A DNA stretch of 64,000 nucleotides, from contig NC_134701.1 of the NCBI RefSeq assembly GCF_043290135.1, forward strand, positions 198,322,101 through 198,386,100, given 5' to 3'. The notes below the pieces were generated by a model, which worked only from the letters and a program-made list of their open reading frames with translations, was not told the origin of the DNA and ran no database searches. Below, one piece after another: positions 34,323-46,639 of the stretch. Position numbers and translations under genes: made by a program. Position 1 is the stretch's first letter. Every line of letters begins with the position of its first letter. This DNA is from Rhipicephalus microplus (lineage: Eukaryota; Arthropoda; Arachnida; Ixodida; Ixodidae).

Positions 34323-36311
34323 CGACAGTGTACAAGACGGCGTTGATATAGTGACAAATGTGGACTTACCTATGATCGGTGAATGTAAAAGAGCTGTAAT
34401 ACGAGTCGCACACAATTTCACTTTTGGTTTTTCGAAGCATGGAATATACCTAAATACGCGTTCTGTTCCTCGTCTACGTCCTCAGACTTGTCTTCGGAAA
34501 AGCGACAGCAAACACCAAACCATAGCGTACATACAGCCCTGCTTGTTTGCTTGCAAGGGGACTCTCTCGTATGTATATTTGGCCGAAGGCACACGCGAGG
34601 AACCGATACGTGGCTGATATGTCTCTTGAAAACAACACCGCGTCTTCTGTCCTAGAGCATCGTCGACGCAGGTCACGTACGTACAAAAAAAAAGAAGAAA
34701 AACCAGAGAATTGCGGCGCACCATATATAGAACGCTTCGGTCCACATGTGTCTGAGCCTGTACAAACGGCGACATTCACCGCTACGCTACCATAATGACC
34801 CTATATAGCTGTACGCTACCCAAGAGAGCGTATACGCTCATTCAAAAGCCTAAAGGGTCCTTGTATGCATTCTCCGAATACGAGCCGAAGGCGATAGTTC
34901 TCTTTTCCTCACTAGTCGATGTACTTAAGATTTGCTGGATATATGCTACCTAAAGGTATCAATTGCAGTAACTCTTGATGTACTGATCCTTCTACACCCA
35001 CTTCAGAAAGCTTTCTGCACCTTACGTGGTTCAGCACAGCCTCCGTGATGAGCTGACCTTTTACCAAGCGACGTCATGTAGTGACGTCATCACGTGGCGT
35101 CACGTTATCATGATGTCATAGTGACTTAGTACTGACGTCACAGATTTTGATGATCTGGGGCGATGGCATTGCGCGATAATTACATTGTGCATCGCTCATG
35201 ATGACGCCGCCAATGGACTTTTTATTTTGCATTTGGTGAGGCGTCGAAAGCTTGCGATTTTGAAAGAAAAAAAATATGAACCAACGTATGCATTCACTAA
35301 CTTGTATGCGTAATGGATCCGGATAATTAGGCACCTTTACGTGAGCAGACTTCCTTCCGACGGGGCGGGGGAGGGGGGGGCGAAGGTTCATCGATGCGCC
35401 TTTCCTCCCTATCATTGTTCGGAGCTGGCTTCACCCCCATCCGTATTATGTCAGTGTATGGCGCTGGCTTGGCGCACTTCCCTCTTTCAGGCGACTAGAG
35501 GCTGGCCGCCCACGCTGCCCGATTCTGATTAGGCTGGATTTGAAAACATTTCAATTGGAATGCCCGACAGTCAAGGCTAAGTAAAGAAGAAATGGCAGGT
35601 AAAGCTTGGCAAGAATTACAATGTGTAACGAAATATGCCAAGCAAGAATCGAGAGCGAGAAGAATACGACTGGAACGAATAAAGTAAAGAAAGAGAGATT
35701 GGGTTGCTTTTCGAGGAGCATCCTGCGGTCAGTCACGTGAGAATCGCGATATGAATATAGCGTCGAGCGCGTAGCCAGACGCCGATCGCTGCAGCCTACG
35801 CCGAGCGCACGCGTGATGCGGACAGTTGTCGCTCCACTGTACGCCAGTGACATCTGTTGATGGTGGCAGTAGGTAAAACAGTTTTTTTTTTCTCTCTCTC
35901 TCCTTCTCTACCGCTGCCTTACCGCTGCACACGGCGGGAGCAGGAACGCGCGCCAAAGTCGTACGTGAAATAATCTCTCGATCTCTTTCCTTACAGCGTA
36001 AAACGGCACCAGTATGCATCCAACCCTATATAAAAACTACACATATTAAAACTATATAGTAATGAAAAATGACGGAGTAAAACGCCTCCAGCGGCAGACG
36101 CAAGAAGTGTCAGTGGCCGCAGGACGCCCGCCGACAGGCTTGCGCTAAAAACGCTGGAATGTAACGGGAATGTATACGACGACCTGTGTCAACGTCACTC
36201 GGATGTCAATTCCCTGCGTGTGTGATTTAGCTGAGCTGAGCTTTCCCGAAACACCTCGCAGCAGCAGCGGAGTTATCGGCGCTAAAATACGTTTATACAC
36301 AAAATGTACCG
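34323..36311. other. No gene recognised; CRE-like cluster at 35070-35160
   Basis: TGACGTCA octamers lie at 35082-35089 and 35133-35140 among several one-base variants (for example GATGTCA, GACGTCATG). Otherwise no gene. A TATATAAAAAC lies at about 36026. Confidence 0.45.
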
Positions 36312-36327
36312 CAAGACTACGAACATT

Positions 36328-36559
36328 GCCCCGCCGCGGTGGTCTAGTGGCTAAGGTACTCGGCTGCTGATCCGCATGTCGCGGGTTCGAATCCCGGCTG
36401 CGGCGGCTGCATTTCCCATGGAGGCGGAAATGTTGTAGGCCCGTGTGCTCAGATTTGGGTGCACGTTAAAGAACCCCAGGCGGTCGAAATTTCCGGAGCC
36501 CTCCACTACGGCGTCTCTCATAATCATATGGTGGTTTTGAGACGTTGAACCCCACATGT
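36328..36559 (+). mobile_element. Ruka-type SINE, best-preserved full copy
   Basis: The tRNA-like head at 36331-36406 is 76 nt. The acceptor halves CCGCCGC and GCGGCGG are perfectly complementary, the A box is TGGTCTAGTGG (36340-36350) and the B box GGTTCGAATCC (36384-36394). The conserved body runs to CCCCACATGT, with no ATCA tail left. A perfect 16-bp duplication CAAGACTACGAACATT flanks it (36312-36327, 36560-36575). A young, potentially Pol III-competent insertion. Confidence 0.96.
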
Positions 36560-36835
36560 CAAGACTACGAACATTCCGCATTCAGGTGATTACAAAATGA
36601 CCGTTCTAGAGTATAGTTACAGAAGAAGACATAACTTATTTAGCATATGATTCTTCACTTCACAAACCAGTGTTCACTGGCGATCGCTTCAAGACGATTG
36701 AGTGGTGCAGTGAAGTGCACGAACTGGAGTGACTCCCCGGGTCCTGGTCTTCATCGAGCATTTCGAAAGCGCAGTATCGAAGTTCCAACTACCCAAGAAC
36801 CACCAGGAAGCACGTCGATGCATCAGGGCATCACT

Positions 36836-36990
36836 GGCGTAGCCAGGATGAGGTTAGGAGATTTCACCCCCTCGCTTTCTCCAAAATTTTCAATTCTGCA
36901 TACGTATATGCACATACGCCAACACGCAAGCGCACGCAAGAAGATACATAAAGTATGGTTGTGCAACTCTCCCCACCCTCAAAATAAATA
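36836..36990 (-). repeat. C/G-rich palindromic repeat
   Basis: Reverse complement of the family at 46640: GGCGTAGCC start, CATACTTTATGTAT-type core and long C and G stretches. It is less G-rich than the others. Confidence 0.6.
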
Positions 36991-37548
36991 AATACATACA
37001 ATCTGGATACGCTATTGTTCAGGAGATGCATTTCCCCCACAGTACATGGGAAAACATCTGGGAGCGTACCCATAGAACTAACGCGGTTACGTGGTTAGCA
37101 CTATTAATGTACTTCAACACAACTGTACAATACAGTAACGCACATATGTTCTTTGAAAAACAAAAAAAGAACATCCTGTATTTAAGCGAAATGATGTACT
37201 TCGACAAGCGCGCGCAGTGTTCCACTTAAATTCAAGAGGGGGAGGAGGGTAGGCGAAGATTTATCACCGCCCCCCTACCCCCCCCCCCCCCTTGTCAAGC
37301 CAATGAATGGGGCAGACGTTGCGTCCTCAATCTTTCAGGTGACCAGAGAGCGGGAAGGGGGCTTTGTTAGAGCACGCTTATTGCGGCTAGGTGCACATAT
37401 ATTCTCGGCAGCTCGTTTTGAAAAAGGGTGCACTCAAATCATCAGCAGCAGCAGCATCGAGTTTTCGAGCATTGGAAAGAATCATTAAAGCCTCGTTGGA
37501 AAATCGTTACCTTAGTCAAAATTCGACGAGATGTACCGCGTTTTAAGT

Positions 37549-37792
37549 TAATAATAATATCTGGGGTCTTACGTCAAAAAAAAAATCATGTGATTGTGAG
37601 AGACGTCGTAGTCGAGGGCTCCGGAAAATTTCGACCACCTGGTGCTCTTGAGCGTGCACTGAGATCGCACAGTGTACACGGGCCTCTCCCATACCGCCTT
37701 CATCGAAATGCGACCACGCCGCGGCTGGAGTCGAACCAGCGACCTTCGGATCAGCAGCCGAGCACCGTATGACCACTGTTCCACCGAGGAGG
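37549..37792 (-). mobile_element. SINE of the ATT-tail type
   Basis: Minus strand: a complete head (CCTCCTCGGTGGAACAGTGG, then a B box GGTTCGACTCC), the body CGAAATTTTCCGGAGCCC, and a tail of only a few ATT units. The head is clearly related to but distinct from the Ruka head. Confidence 0.75.
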
Positions 37793-37819
37793 ACTACATG
37801 TACGAGGGCCTCTCTTTTT

Positions 37820-38012
37820 TTCTTTTTTCCCACGCACCATTGTAGACTGGAACGGCCTTCCCTACACCGTCATTGCCACCACCAACCCAGATGCTTTCAT
37901 TGATGCTGTAAAAGTGCACCTCTCATCCTGAATGGTCATGTATCCTTACTGCACACCCACCCCTTATGTAATGCCCCACTCGGGGCCTTTAAGGAAATAA
38001 AGTGAAAGTGAA
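37820..38012 (+). mobile_element. LINE ORF2 extreme C-terminus and 3' UTR
   Basis: The frame at 37830-37931 reads PRTIVDWNGLPYTVI and ends DAFIDAVKVHLSS-stop, the same C-terminal motif as the LINE at 31008 (FIPRTITEWN). The UTR carries hairpin GCCCC-ACTC-GGGGC (37973-37986), then AAGGAAATAAAG and a (GTGAAA)n tail. Only the last 33 codons remain: a strongly 5'-truncated copy directly abutting the SINE at 37549. Confidence 0.85.
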
Positions 38013-38254
38013 AGTCTCGTGAAGCAGTATAACCTCGTCCATGCAAAGCTGCAATGATCGCATGCTTTGAGCGGGGTTGCAACCAGCTCACAACAGCAAG
38101 CTGAACGAGGAAGCGCGCACGGTGAGCCCGTACCGCATGTGCAGCTGCGCAACGAGCAGACAAGGAAACAAATGAACGATCCCGGTCCGCATTTTTTAAA
38201 GAGCCCGAACGCCTGCAGCTGCTGCACATCACGAGCCGGCAGCACAGCGCGAGC

Positions 38255-38257
<3 letters not shown>

Positions 38258-38345
<88 letters not shown>

Positions 38346-38496
38346 GAGAGAGAGATACACATAAACAAAACAACCCCTTTCTCTCTTTCTTTCTCTCTTT
38401 CTTTCTCTCGTGAGAGAGAGATACACATAAACAAAACAACCCTCTCTCTCTCTCGAGAGAGAGAGAGAGAGAAAGAGAGTTGTTTTGTTTATGTGT
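38258..38496. repeat. (CT)n array with duplicated and inverted flank
   Basis: An 84-bp CT run (38258-38341) is followed by two direct copies of ACACATAAACAAAACAAC (38357-38374, 38423-38440) and one inverted copy (38479-38496), separated by CT and GA tracts. The unit has been copied and flipped, perhaps through template switching in the CT/GA tracts. Confidence 0.9.
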
Positions 38497-40112
38497 GGAG
38501 AGCCCGTTTTGTACCTCAGACATCCATGCACTCGCTTTCAAAGTCTTCACGCCGCAGTTACTATTATGGCTCGCAATTAAAACAGGGAGCGCTAGATTGC
38601 TACTTTCTACATTATTCAGACGACGCATCCAGCTATATAGGGTATACCGCCAAAAATTTAAAAAAAAAACGAACAAGCTGAATTTTTTACTCCCCATAAA
38701 AGCCGAGCACTTAAAAAAAAACATTCCCGTAATTTTTAATCGAGTTTTAAATCCATACTGAGCACTTTCCAATTTCGCAAACTGCTTTCTGCAGCTGCTG
38801 TCCCTAATAAAGAGCGCTATTTCAGGCGAAAGATATATGTTGGAAACAGCAAGACTCCGATGAGCCCGCTGAAAGGGTGAAGAAAAGGCGTCCAGAAAAC
38901 ACAAACAAGCGGCGAAAGCAAGGAAGAGCGTCAAAACGAATTAAATGCGAACGGAGCAGAATGCGTGATAACAAGGCAGGAAGAAAACAAAACAAAACAA
39001 GGACAAACCGGATGATTGAAGACGCGTATAGCCAGCGCTCCACTGTTTGCCCCGTCTGTTTGTGTGTGTACGTCTGTGTATGAAAGTGTTCGTAAAGTCG
39101 AGGAAGGTGAGCATTACAAACAAAACAGTGTCATTGTCAGGATCAAAAACAATCACGACCCAGCACTGACCTGTAAAAGACATCGAAATATTACGATCAG
39201 TGTCACTGTCGGATCCAATGATATGAAAGAAGATTGTTTTCCCGTCACATGCAGGCGTTCTTCCACACAAGGAAACGTGGTACTCTAGACTCGCCTTCTA
39301 CCGTCCGCGCACAAAGGTCGTTGTTGTAGCGGCAACCTCCGGCAACAATTTATCATCCGTCTTCAAGCCTCGGCCGTTCCTTACAAACGATCGCCATGTC
39401 TGGCCGCAGCTTTATAACACCACTCCCCTTCCCAACACACTTTCTTGTCAATTGACATTTTCGTCGCGAACGTTTCCCTCCGCGCTTTCATATTTCAAAT
39501 GTTGACAAACTACATCTCTACTCTGCGATGTCGCCGGCACAGGTCTCGTTCGAGCAAAGTTCAGAAAGATACGGCGCTCTCAAAGCTGGTACGTTGCACT
39601 ATACAGCTGCATACCGATGTGAATTAAGGTTTTATAAAAGACGCCAGCACGAGGAAGCATTCCATGTCGAAGTGCGGCTTTGTCGTGTCCCTGATGTTAC
39701 GATGACACGATTGCGTAACACACTATTTATATTATATTAAAGGAATCCTGCAATACTCCTTCAGCGTGGTTACAAAATGCTGCCGACCAGCAGTCGAGTT
39801 TCTTACGAACACGCGAACCAAACGTTATATATAGCGCAGCACACGCAGTGTAATTTGCAAGCAATTCTCAAATTCAGCAAAAAATCGTTCCCTCTTCGCT
39901 CTACAAATGATGTAATTAACCCAAACAACCATGTCATGAGCCGTTAAGTCCACGATCAGTGACTTGTTTAAGCATCGCGATCTGCATAGTTACAAGGGCC
40001 GCCGCGGGATGCCGCCACGAGCATCCGCGCGCGCTCGCGATCCCACTGAACTATAAGCTGCGCGTTCAAGTGAGAAAAAAAAAGCGTTGAAGTCATGACG
40101 AGCGCTGGGGAT
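38497..40112. other. No gene recognised
   Basis: No gene. A-runs lie near 38659 and 38713. A plus-strand frame at 39528-39740 resembles nothing known. Confidence 0.4.
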
Positions 40113-40162
40113 GAGGAGGAGGAGGAGGAGGAGGAGGATGAGGAGGAGGAGGAGGAGGAGGA
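40113..40162. repeat. (GAG)n array, possible retroelement tail
   Basis: GAG triplets with two GAT interruptions, directly followed by AATAAACTTT, so on the minus strand this may be a (CTC)n tail after a polyadenylation-like signal. Confidence 0.9.
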
Positions 40163-40260
40163 ATAAACTTTACTATAAAAGACCAGCAGGTTTAGGTGGC
40201 CGGGTCTAAGCCTCCCATGAGGGGACGTCAAGGGCTTGCCCCGACGCCACCGGGGCATTC
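40150..40260 (-). mobile_element. Probable LINE 3' UTR
   Basis: Minus strand: CACCGGGGTGG-like then GGCAAGCCCTTGACGTCCCC, GGCTTAGACCCGGCCACC and AAAGTTTATT. I recall this block from tick LINE 3' ends. No coding part remains. Confidence 0.4.
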
Positions 40261-41663
40261 GTCGCTTTTAAACTGCGCCGAAAGACGTTCACGAGAAGAA
40301 GAAGATAAACACCAGACGACGCGCTACTAGCAACGACAATATCTCATCAATAACGCACATTTATAGAGCGCCATCACAGTAATCCCTGGCCATGACGACC
40401 GACAACAGACAGTAACGTAGAGCATCATCACATCATCCGCTGGCACGTGTCGTTGCATGCATACGTTTCCTAAATATAAATATAGATGGAATTCTGGCGC
40501 TAGTGTCTATAAGAGCTGCGACGCATGCCGCTTCAGGGAGCATAGGAATTAAGGGTAGTACGCGGATTTGCCTAGCCTTCGTACTTTAGGTTCTTTTTGG
40601 CTTCGCGTGGTTTGAAGCTGCTCTGTCACGAAACAATCGGCAAATGTTCAGCAGTTGCACTTCACCACCATAATCTTTTAGGCTTACCACTTCAAATCAG
40701 GTCCCGAAGTTCCAAAGGGTAAGCCACAAGTGAGATTTGCCACTCGCGAGTACGAAGACTGTGGTAAATCAATGTACTAACCATTATTCCTGTGGTCGCT
40801 GAACGATCGCAGCGTTAGAATCCCCTCCAGTTAGTTTTAGTAAATTCTATGGTTGCACGAACCCTATCTCTTTTCCATGTAAACTGATAGAGAGATCACT
40901 TATGAGCCACGAACCTTCTCGGCTAATGTGAAAGGCATCAGTAATTTCCCTCCAAGTTATCGCTTCGTACTTTTGAACCACTCTGGTCCTTTCAAACATG
41001 GGCCTATATCCGCTCTCAATGCAGTCCTTGCAGTGCATGGCCAACCCGCATGGCGAACCAACTCGGTCAACTTTCAATCGTTCGAGGGAGACGCATCTAC
41101 TTGCCCCCCCCCCCCCTAGTCATCCCCTTCCCTGCGTAGCTTTCAGCGCTTTGGCTGGCACGAAAGGAGAAACAAAGCGCTTGAAACATTGCGACAGATA
41201 CCTGCAACTACACCCGTACTTGACGGATTCTAAAATTTCTTGCAGTCGACGATTCGTGAGGCAATAAGCTCCCTGAACGAAACCATTCGACGATTACTTG
41301 GAAAAGTGTTGCAAAGATCATTAAACTCGGTTACATGCGGAATAGTATATAGGAGCGTTTCAAGCATAATCTTGGCATCTGTACATAGTAAATAGTTCCA
41401 ATTGTTAGGTTCACATCACTACTGCGTAAGCCACAAACGATGAAAATACTCGTCTAATTGTGCCTTGTCATCTAACCCGAGTTGGCGGAAGTGCATAACA
41501 CCCTTCTTCCAAAGCTCTTGACTTGGACTATCTTATCTGCTATCGAATAATAATAGTATCAAATCAAATCGAATCAAAGTTTTTTTTTTTGCATAGCGTT
41601 GCTACAGCGTGAAGGATATACAAAAGATGGTCACAAGGTCAAAGGACCGTAGCGGGACCCTCC

Positions 41664-41664
<1 letters not shown>
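40261..41664. other. No gene recognised
   Basis: No gene or named repeat. A C-run is at 41104-41117. Confidence 0.4.

Positions 41665-41731
<67 letters not shown>
41665..41731. repeat. (AAT)n array
   Basis: Perfect trinucleotide array beside TCTTTATTGTCAT, which may be the end of a minus-strand retroelement (AATAAAGA). Confidence 0.95.
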
Positions 41732-41879
41732 CTTTATTGTCATCTAGAGTTGTACAAAACAAATAACAGGCCTGTCAAAGCCAGACGGTGGCTTGGAGGA
41801 CTTGGCCCGGCACATCGGCAAACGAGAGATGATATATATATATTGAAAAGCTTTCCATGTAAACAATAATAATAATAAA

Positions 41880-41964
<85 letters not shown>
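41880..41964. repeat. (ATT)n array, tail of SINE at 41965
   Basis: Perfect 85-bp array abutting the SINE 3' end. Together with 41665-41731 it forms an inverted pair of trinucleotide arrays. Confidence 0.95.
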
Positions 41965-42194
41965 GATCCGGGGTGCTGCGCCCCAAAACTGCTATAATGA
42001 TTCTCAGGAACGCCGCAGTAGAAGGTTCGGAAATTTCGACCGTCTTTTGTTCTTTAATTAACGTGCAACGACATCGCCCAATTAAGATCTGGCATTTCCC
42101 CTCCATAAAAATGCGATCACCGTAGCCTGGATCAAACACGGTGCCTTCGGGTCACCAGCCACGCATAGCCACTGTGCCACTGTACCACCGAGGC
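41965..42194 (-). mobile_element. SINE of the ATT-tail type, diverged
   Basis: Minus strand: GCCTCGGTGGTACAGTGGCA head, decayed B box, GGTCGAAATTTCCGAACC body, then a long (AAT)n tail. The duplicated TACAGTGGCACAGTGGC start of the head is an internal stutter. Confidence 0.7.
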
Positions 42195-43082
42195 TGACAT
42201 CTGGTATACGGTAGGCCAGAGAGTCGCGACTGATTCACAACTGGCTGAGGAAGATCCGTGCAAGGAATTAAATCCTTGCGATGCCTCAGCCAGCCATGCA
42301 CGACAAACTGGCCCGAATAATATGTTCATCTAACGGTTAATCTATAGGGCGTTGCGAACTGCTTGGCTAATCCGGCGTCAGGACCGGAAGGTGAAGCTTC
42401 CTGGCTCTGTCATGGACGTACTGGGCAGCCAGGACTTTTGAGATACGGCCTTGCAAGTTGATCATCCCTGCAAGCCTGTATACCTATAGGGCCAAGCGAC
42501 CCACACTCAGAGAATATGCTCAAGCATTTTTATTTGTATCTAGCATGTCTTGCAAACAGCATTCATGTATTTATGTCTTACCATGATTTTTGCCTGTGCC
42601 GCTGTGTAATAAGACTGAGTCTGTAATTGTTTTCAGTGTGACCACTCGTGCTTTGCTCGTTGACGAACGATCATAAATGTTATGAAAGAACTGCAGCGCT
42701 GCTGCAATGCAGAAAATATTCTCCGGAACGCGCGGGATACACTGGCACGTGCCCTCCATACGAAAAAGAAAAGAAAAAAAAAGAAAATGGGTACATAGAG
42801 AGAGACCTTGCCGCGAAGGCTTTTGCGTAGACCGTAATCTCTACTGCACGGAAACAAATTAAACATGCAGCAGCAGCGCAAATCTGAGAAGGCTGCGGAT
42901 GTATTATACAGCAGTGGCCACCCACTTGCCGAAGGAAAACCCGACGACAGCGCCGCACCACCATACACTTCTGCATTATTCAGAGCCACGGGTCTTCACG
43001 GGAAATAACGTTAAGGAAAAAAAGACGAGTTGACAGGACGCGAAGAAGCACTTCATTCCTGTCTCCTGCTGAAGGCCTCGAC

Positions 43083-43083
<1 letters not shown>
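42195..43083. other. No gene recognised; 53-bp hairpin at 42241
   Basis: Apart from a near-palindrome at 42241-42293, nothing recognisable. Confidence 0.4.
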
Positions 43084-43153
<70 letters not shown>

Positions 43154-43176
43154 GAAGAAAGAAAGAAAGAAAGAAA
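43084..43176. repeat. (GAAA)n array
   Basis: About 23 units with one GGAA interruption. The Lys/Glu- and Phe/Leu-repeat open frames across it are artefacts. Confidence 0.95.
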
Positions 43177-43712
43177 CAGCGGCAGCGGCTAACAAGTCCA
43201 TCACGGGACGTTCGCGGAATGCAGCACATCGGCTGGACCACGCATAGCAACCTGCAGTACGCTCGCGCCGGAAGGCAGGACGCTGCACAAAAATTTATTT
43301 CTTTCTCGTATACATCTACAGACGCGCGATACCTACAGCGAAGCTCCTTCTCCTATAACGGGCCAGATTATGTCGACGAGTTATAGGGCCTCTCGCCTTT
43401 TATAGCCGCGCTCATCGTTTTCTTTCATGAAGGCTATGCAGCGGTTTCCTTCTCGCACTTCTCTTTCGTATAACGGAATACAGCAGGTACATGAAGCGAT
43501 CTTCTGAGCCCGTTGGAGGAGTCCACGGCGGCCGGTGCGTCCGAAGCCTCATGCAACAGCCTCAAACTGCAGCCGCGCGAGGCGATGAGCGAATTAAGGC
43601 GTATGAGCGAGATGGAAGGCCTATACACGATTTGTCGGTGCAGCTATATGTATATAAGAATACGAGAAAGACGTGCATTGGATATTTGCACATCTCTCTT
43701 ACTCTCGATGTG
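43177..43712. other. No gene recognised
   Basis: Several short frames on both strands, with no recognisable motif. Confidence 0.4.
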
Positions 43713-43951
43713 TGATTATATCTGGCGTTTTACGTGCACGATATATGATTATAATTTGAGGCACGCCGTACAGGGGAACGCTACGGAAAAATTTCGGCCA
43801 TTTGGGGCTCCTTAGCGTGCACTGAGATTGCACAGAATGCGGGCCTCTATAAAATTTCGACTTTATCAAAATGCGACTTCCGCGGTCACAGTCGAACCCG
43901 CGACCTTTGAGTCAGCAGCCGAGCTCCGTAACCATAGTACCACCATGGCGG
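43713..43951 (-). mobile_element. SINE of the ATT-tail type, diverged
   Basis: Minus strand: CCGCCATGGTGGTACTATGG head, B box GGGTTCGACTG, TTTCCGTAGCG body, and a GTGCACGTAAAACGCCAGAT 3' end. The tail has decayed. It matches the copy at 37549 best. Confidence 0.7.
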
Positions 43952-45620
43952 ACAAGAACTTATCATGTGCAAACGAATTCATTCATTCATTCACTTCAGC
44001 CCCACCATATCAGGCACCACCATCACAGGTGACAACACGTTAGGGACTCCCCACGAAAGGAAAAACTGCTCAGAGACCCGTTTCACCTAACGACCATGGT
44101 TAGCTTTCCTTGTATCTTCAGGTTAACCTTTCTTTTTTTTCCATCGCCGCATTGTGGGGCAAGGTCACATGCGTGAGCAGCCATGGATCATCGCGGAAGG
44201 CGAATGACTTACGCACACGGCAGGCAGATGAGGAACTGCATCGCAGATCCGGTCTCCCATTGGCAGAACGCACGCGATTTGCGAGACACAGTGGCCCTGC
44301 AGCGTGCACACAAGGCCAAGAGATACACCCTGCAGCTCGAGCTCTGCGCGCAAGGACACAAACGCGAAGATGCCCCGCCCTTGTCAAACACAGAGGACTG
44401 AGACAGAACCACGCTACACGATCCAGAGTTCGCAGAGGTTGTGTCACGCGAGCTTTGTCGTCGCAGTTAGCCAAAACTCATTGTCAGCATAAACACGAGA
44501 TTTAAAAAAAAAGCATCATATGATATCGGCAGAGTTATTCAATCATGCGAGTTGCGAAACTCTCCGTAGGCTCCACGTATCGAAATCCAGACACGTCACT
44601 GCCCCAGGTGTCGGGGGTGAGCAGATGGTCACGCCACCCGTTGATCAGCACCTCCGCTATTAAACGCATTGTTTGTGTTTTGTGTTGCCGCTCCCAGATG
44701 GCGCAATAGTCTGCTAGCTCCTGAAAAATCGAGACAACTGCGTGTCCGGGTTTTGGCACGCTGATTAGCAACTAGTATCATTAAATAACTGTGGATATCG
44801 TCACCCTATGACGCCATCACGTCAAAGATCTCCAGAATCGGACACCATCATGACGTCACATCCGTGAAGTCACACGATGACGTCATCGCAGGACATCGTC
44901 GCTTGGTCAAAGTTGGGCCGACTCCGGAGGCACTGCAAAACGGCGTTGGGAGCAAAAAGATTAATTCTGGGCGGAGCAGTGGCTGACCTTGCTCGCCAGC
45001 GAGGAAACGCAATTCCAGCCTTCAAAGACACGTACACAAGAAGAGAAGTGTTGCGCACGGAGAAGTGTTCTCGGCGTCAAAGCTTCCCTTCTAGAAGTAC
45101 GTGCCTTTGAAGGCTGGTTCTGTCGATTTTCCGAGGAAAAGGAAGCCCAAGTGGCGCTCCTGGCAATATTTATTTCTCCCCCTTAACGCAGAAGCCTGCA
45201 CATGTCTGTATGTTAAAGGGTTACCTAAAGATGGCTAATTCATTAGCCAACAGCTGCAGAACGCTGTTCATATGCACCTACCACAGCTGCTCATTGCATA
45301 CGGCGTACACGCGTAAAGCACAGGATACCGTTCGCTTTACTGCGCTGTTTACCCGGAATAACTGATCATTTGATCGTTACAAAGAGAGCGTGTACGTTTC
45401 CGAACAGATTAAATCACCGTTTCACGAACACGAACACAATAATAGGCTCTCATTTATTTCAGACGGGTGAAAAGAAACATGTACAAGCATCTCCGCTCGA
45501 TTCTGCGAACACGGTTCCCGAGAAACAGAGTGACGTACCACCGGCCTGTGGGGAACGGCCAAAAATAGAATCGCACAAGTCAGAGAAACAGGGGCAACGG
45601 CCTTCTGAAGAACACACGCG
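43952..45620. other. No gene recognised; CRE-like cluster and inverted repeat
   Basis: TGACGTCA occurs at 44851-44858 and 44878-44885 with variants in between. A 21-bp inverted repeat (1 mismatch) is at 45015-45035 and 45097-45117. A plus-strand frame at 44110-44505 (131 codons) is unrecognised. Confidence 0.4.
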
Positions 45621-45671
45621 CACTCACTCACTCACTCACTCACTCACTCACTCACTCACTCACTCACTCAC
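45621..45671. repeat. (CACT)n array
   Basis: About 12 perfect units. Confidence 0.95.
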
Positions 45672-46639
45672 GCACGTGCGTACAAACACACGTGGACTCT
45701 TCATTGGGCAGACGGGCAGGTAAAATGAACATCTTCACTGCTTCTTCGCTTCACTTCGCAAAACTTCGAAGAAACGAGACATGCCATCTTTCTCTTTCGA
45801 AGTTTCGTGGCTTTTTCAGGCTCGGAACACATCTCTCTTCCCGGAGCAGCTACAAATATATCCCTTTTGATTCACTCCCTGAACCTCCCCGTTTCCCGCG
45901 CACTGCGCTGCCTCGCACCATGTAGCCCCTCTCTAGAGACTTCTGGTGGGATGTGTACGAGTCCAAAGGTACAAGAAGTAAGCAGCTCCGGTCATGCGTT
46001 CCTTATACTACAACAACCCCTCCCCCGAACCCTCATCCGTTCCCGAATGCCTCAAGCAATTTTCGATAAACCACAAACAAAACAGAGCGAACGAGAAGCC
46101 GATTCTTCTCTGACAAGGTGCCCGGACCGCGACCAATAGGAGGTGACGCCCACAGAACCATACAGTAACGATATAGACGAAAACAGAAAGTATAAATGAG
46201 GAAGCAAAGAGGGGAAGGAGGAGCGCGCATTCCCTGGAAAAACCGGGCGGCGACGAACGAAGAAAAAATAACAAAAGCGTGACGAAACGAAATCAAGTTA
46301 GACACAGCGAAATGAGACGGGAAAAAAAGGTGGCGCTCAGGGCGTTTTCCAAGAAGCAGCACGCCCTTACTTATTTTGCTTCCCGTTTTCTTCGCGACCG
46401 TCTTATTCCGCACACCCCGAGGCAGCGGGTGCGCGAACTTCAAAACGCTGTATCGACCGCATCTTTCATTCTCTCTCTCTCTCTCCTTGCGCTCAAACTC
46501 CGTGCACGGTACAAAGGGCAAGGCGCAGAGTGCGAGCGGCTTTGAGCTCGCTAAGCCGCTACCAGCTTGTTAGTGCCGAAGCTGTATACATAGACGTATA
46601 GTAGAAGCTGTATACAGAGACGTATAGTTGTCTCAAGAT

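Noticed and set aside
37936..38934. 332-codon minus-strand frame
   Set aside because: Its length comes from the CT/GA tracts (Arg-Glu and Ser-Leu runs), it has a LINE UTR at one end, and nothing in it resembles a protein family.
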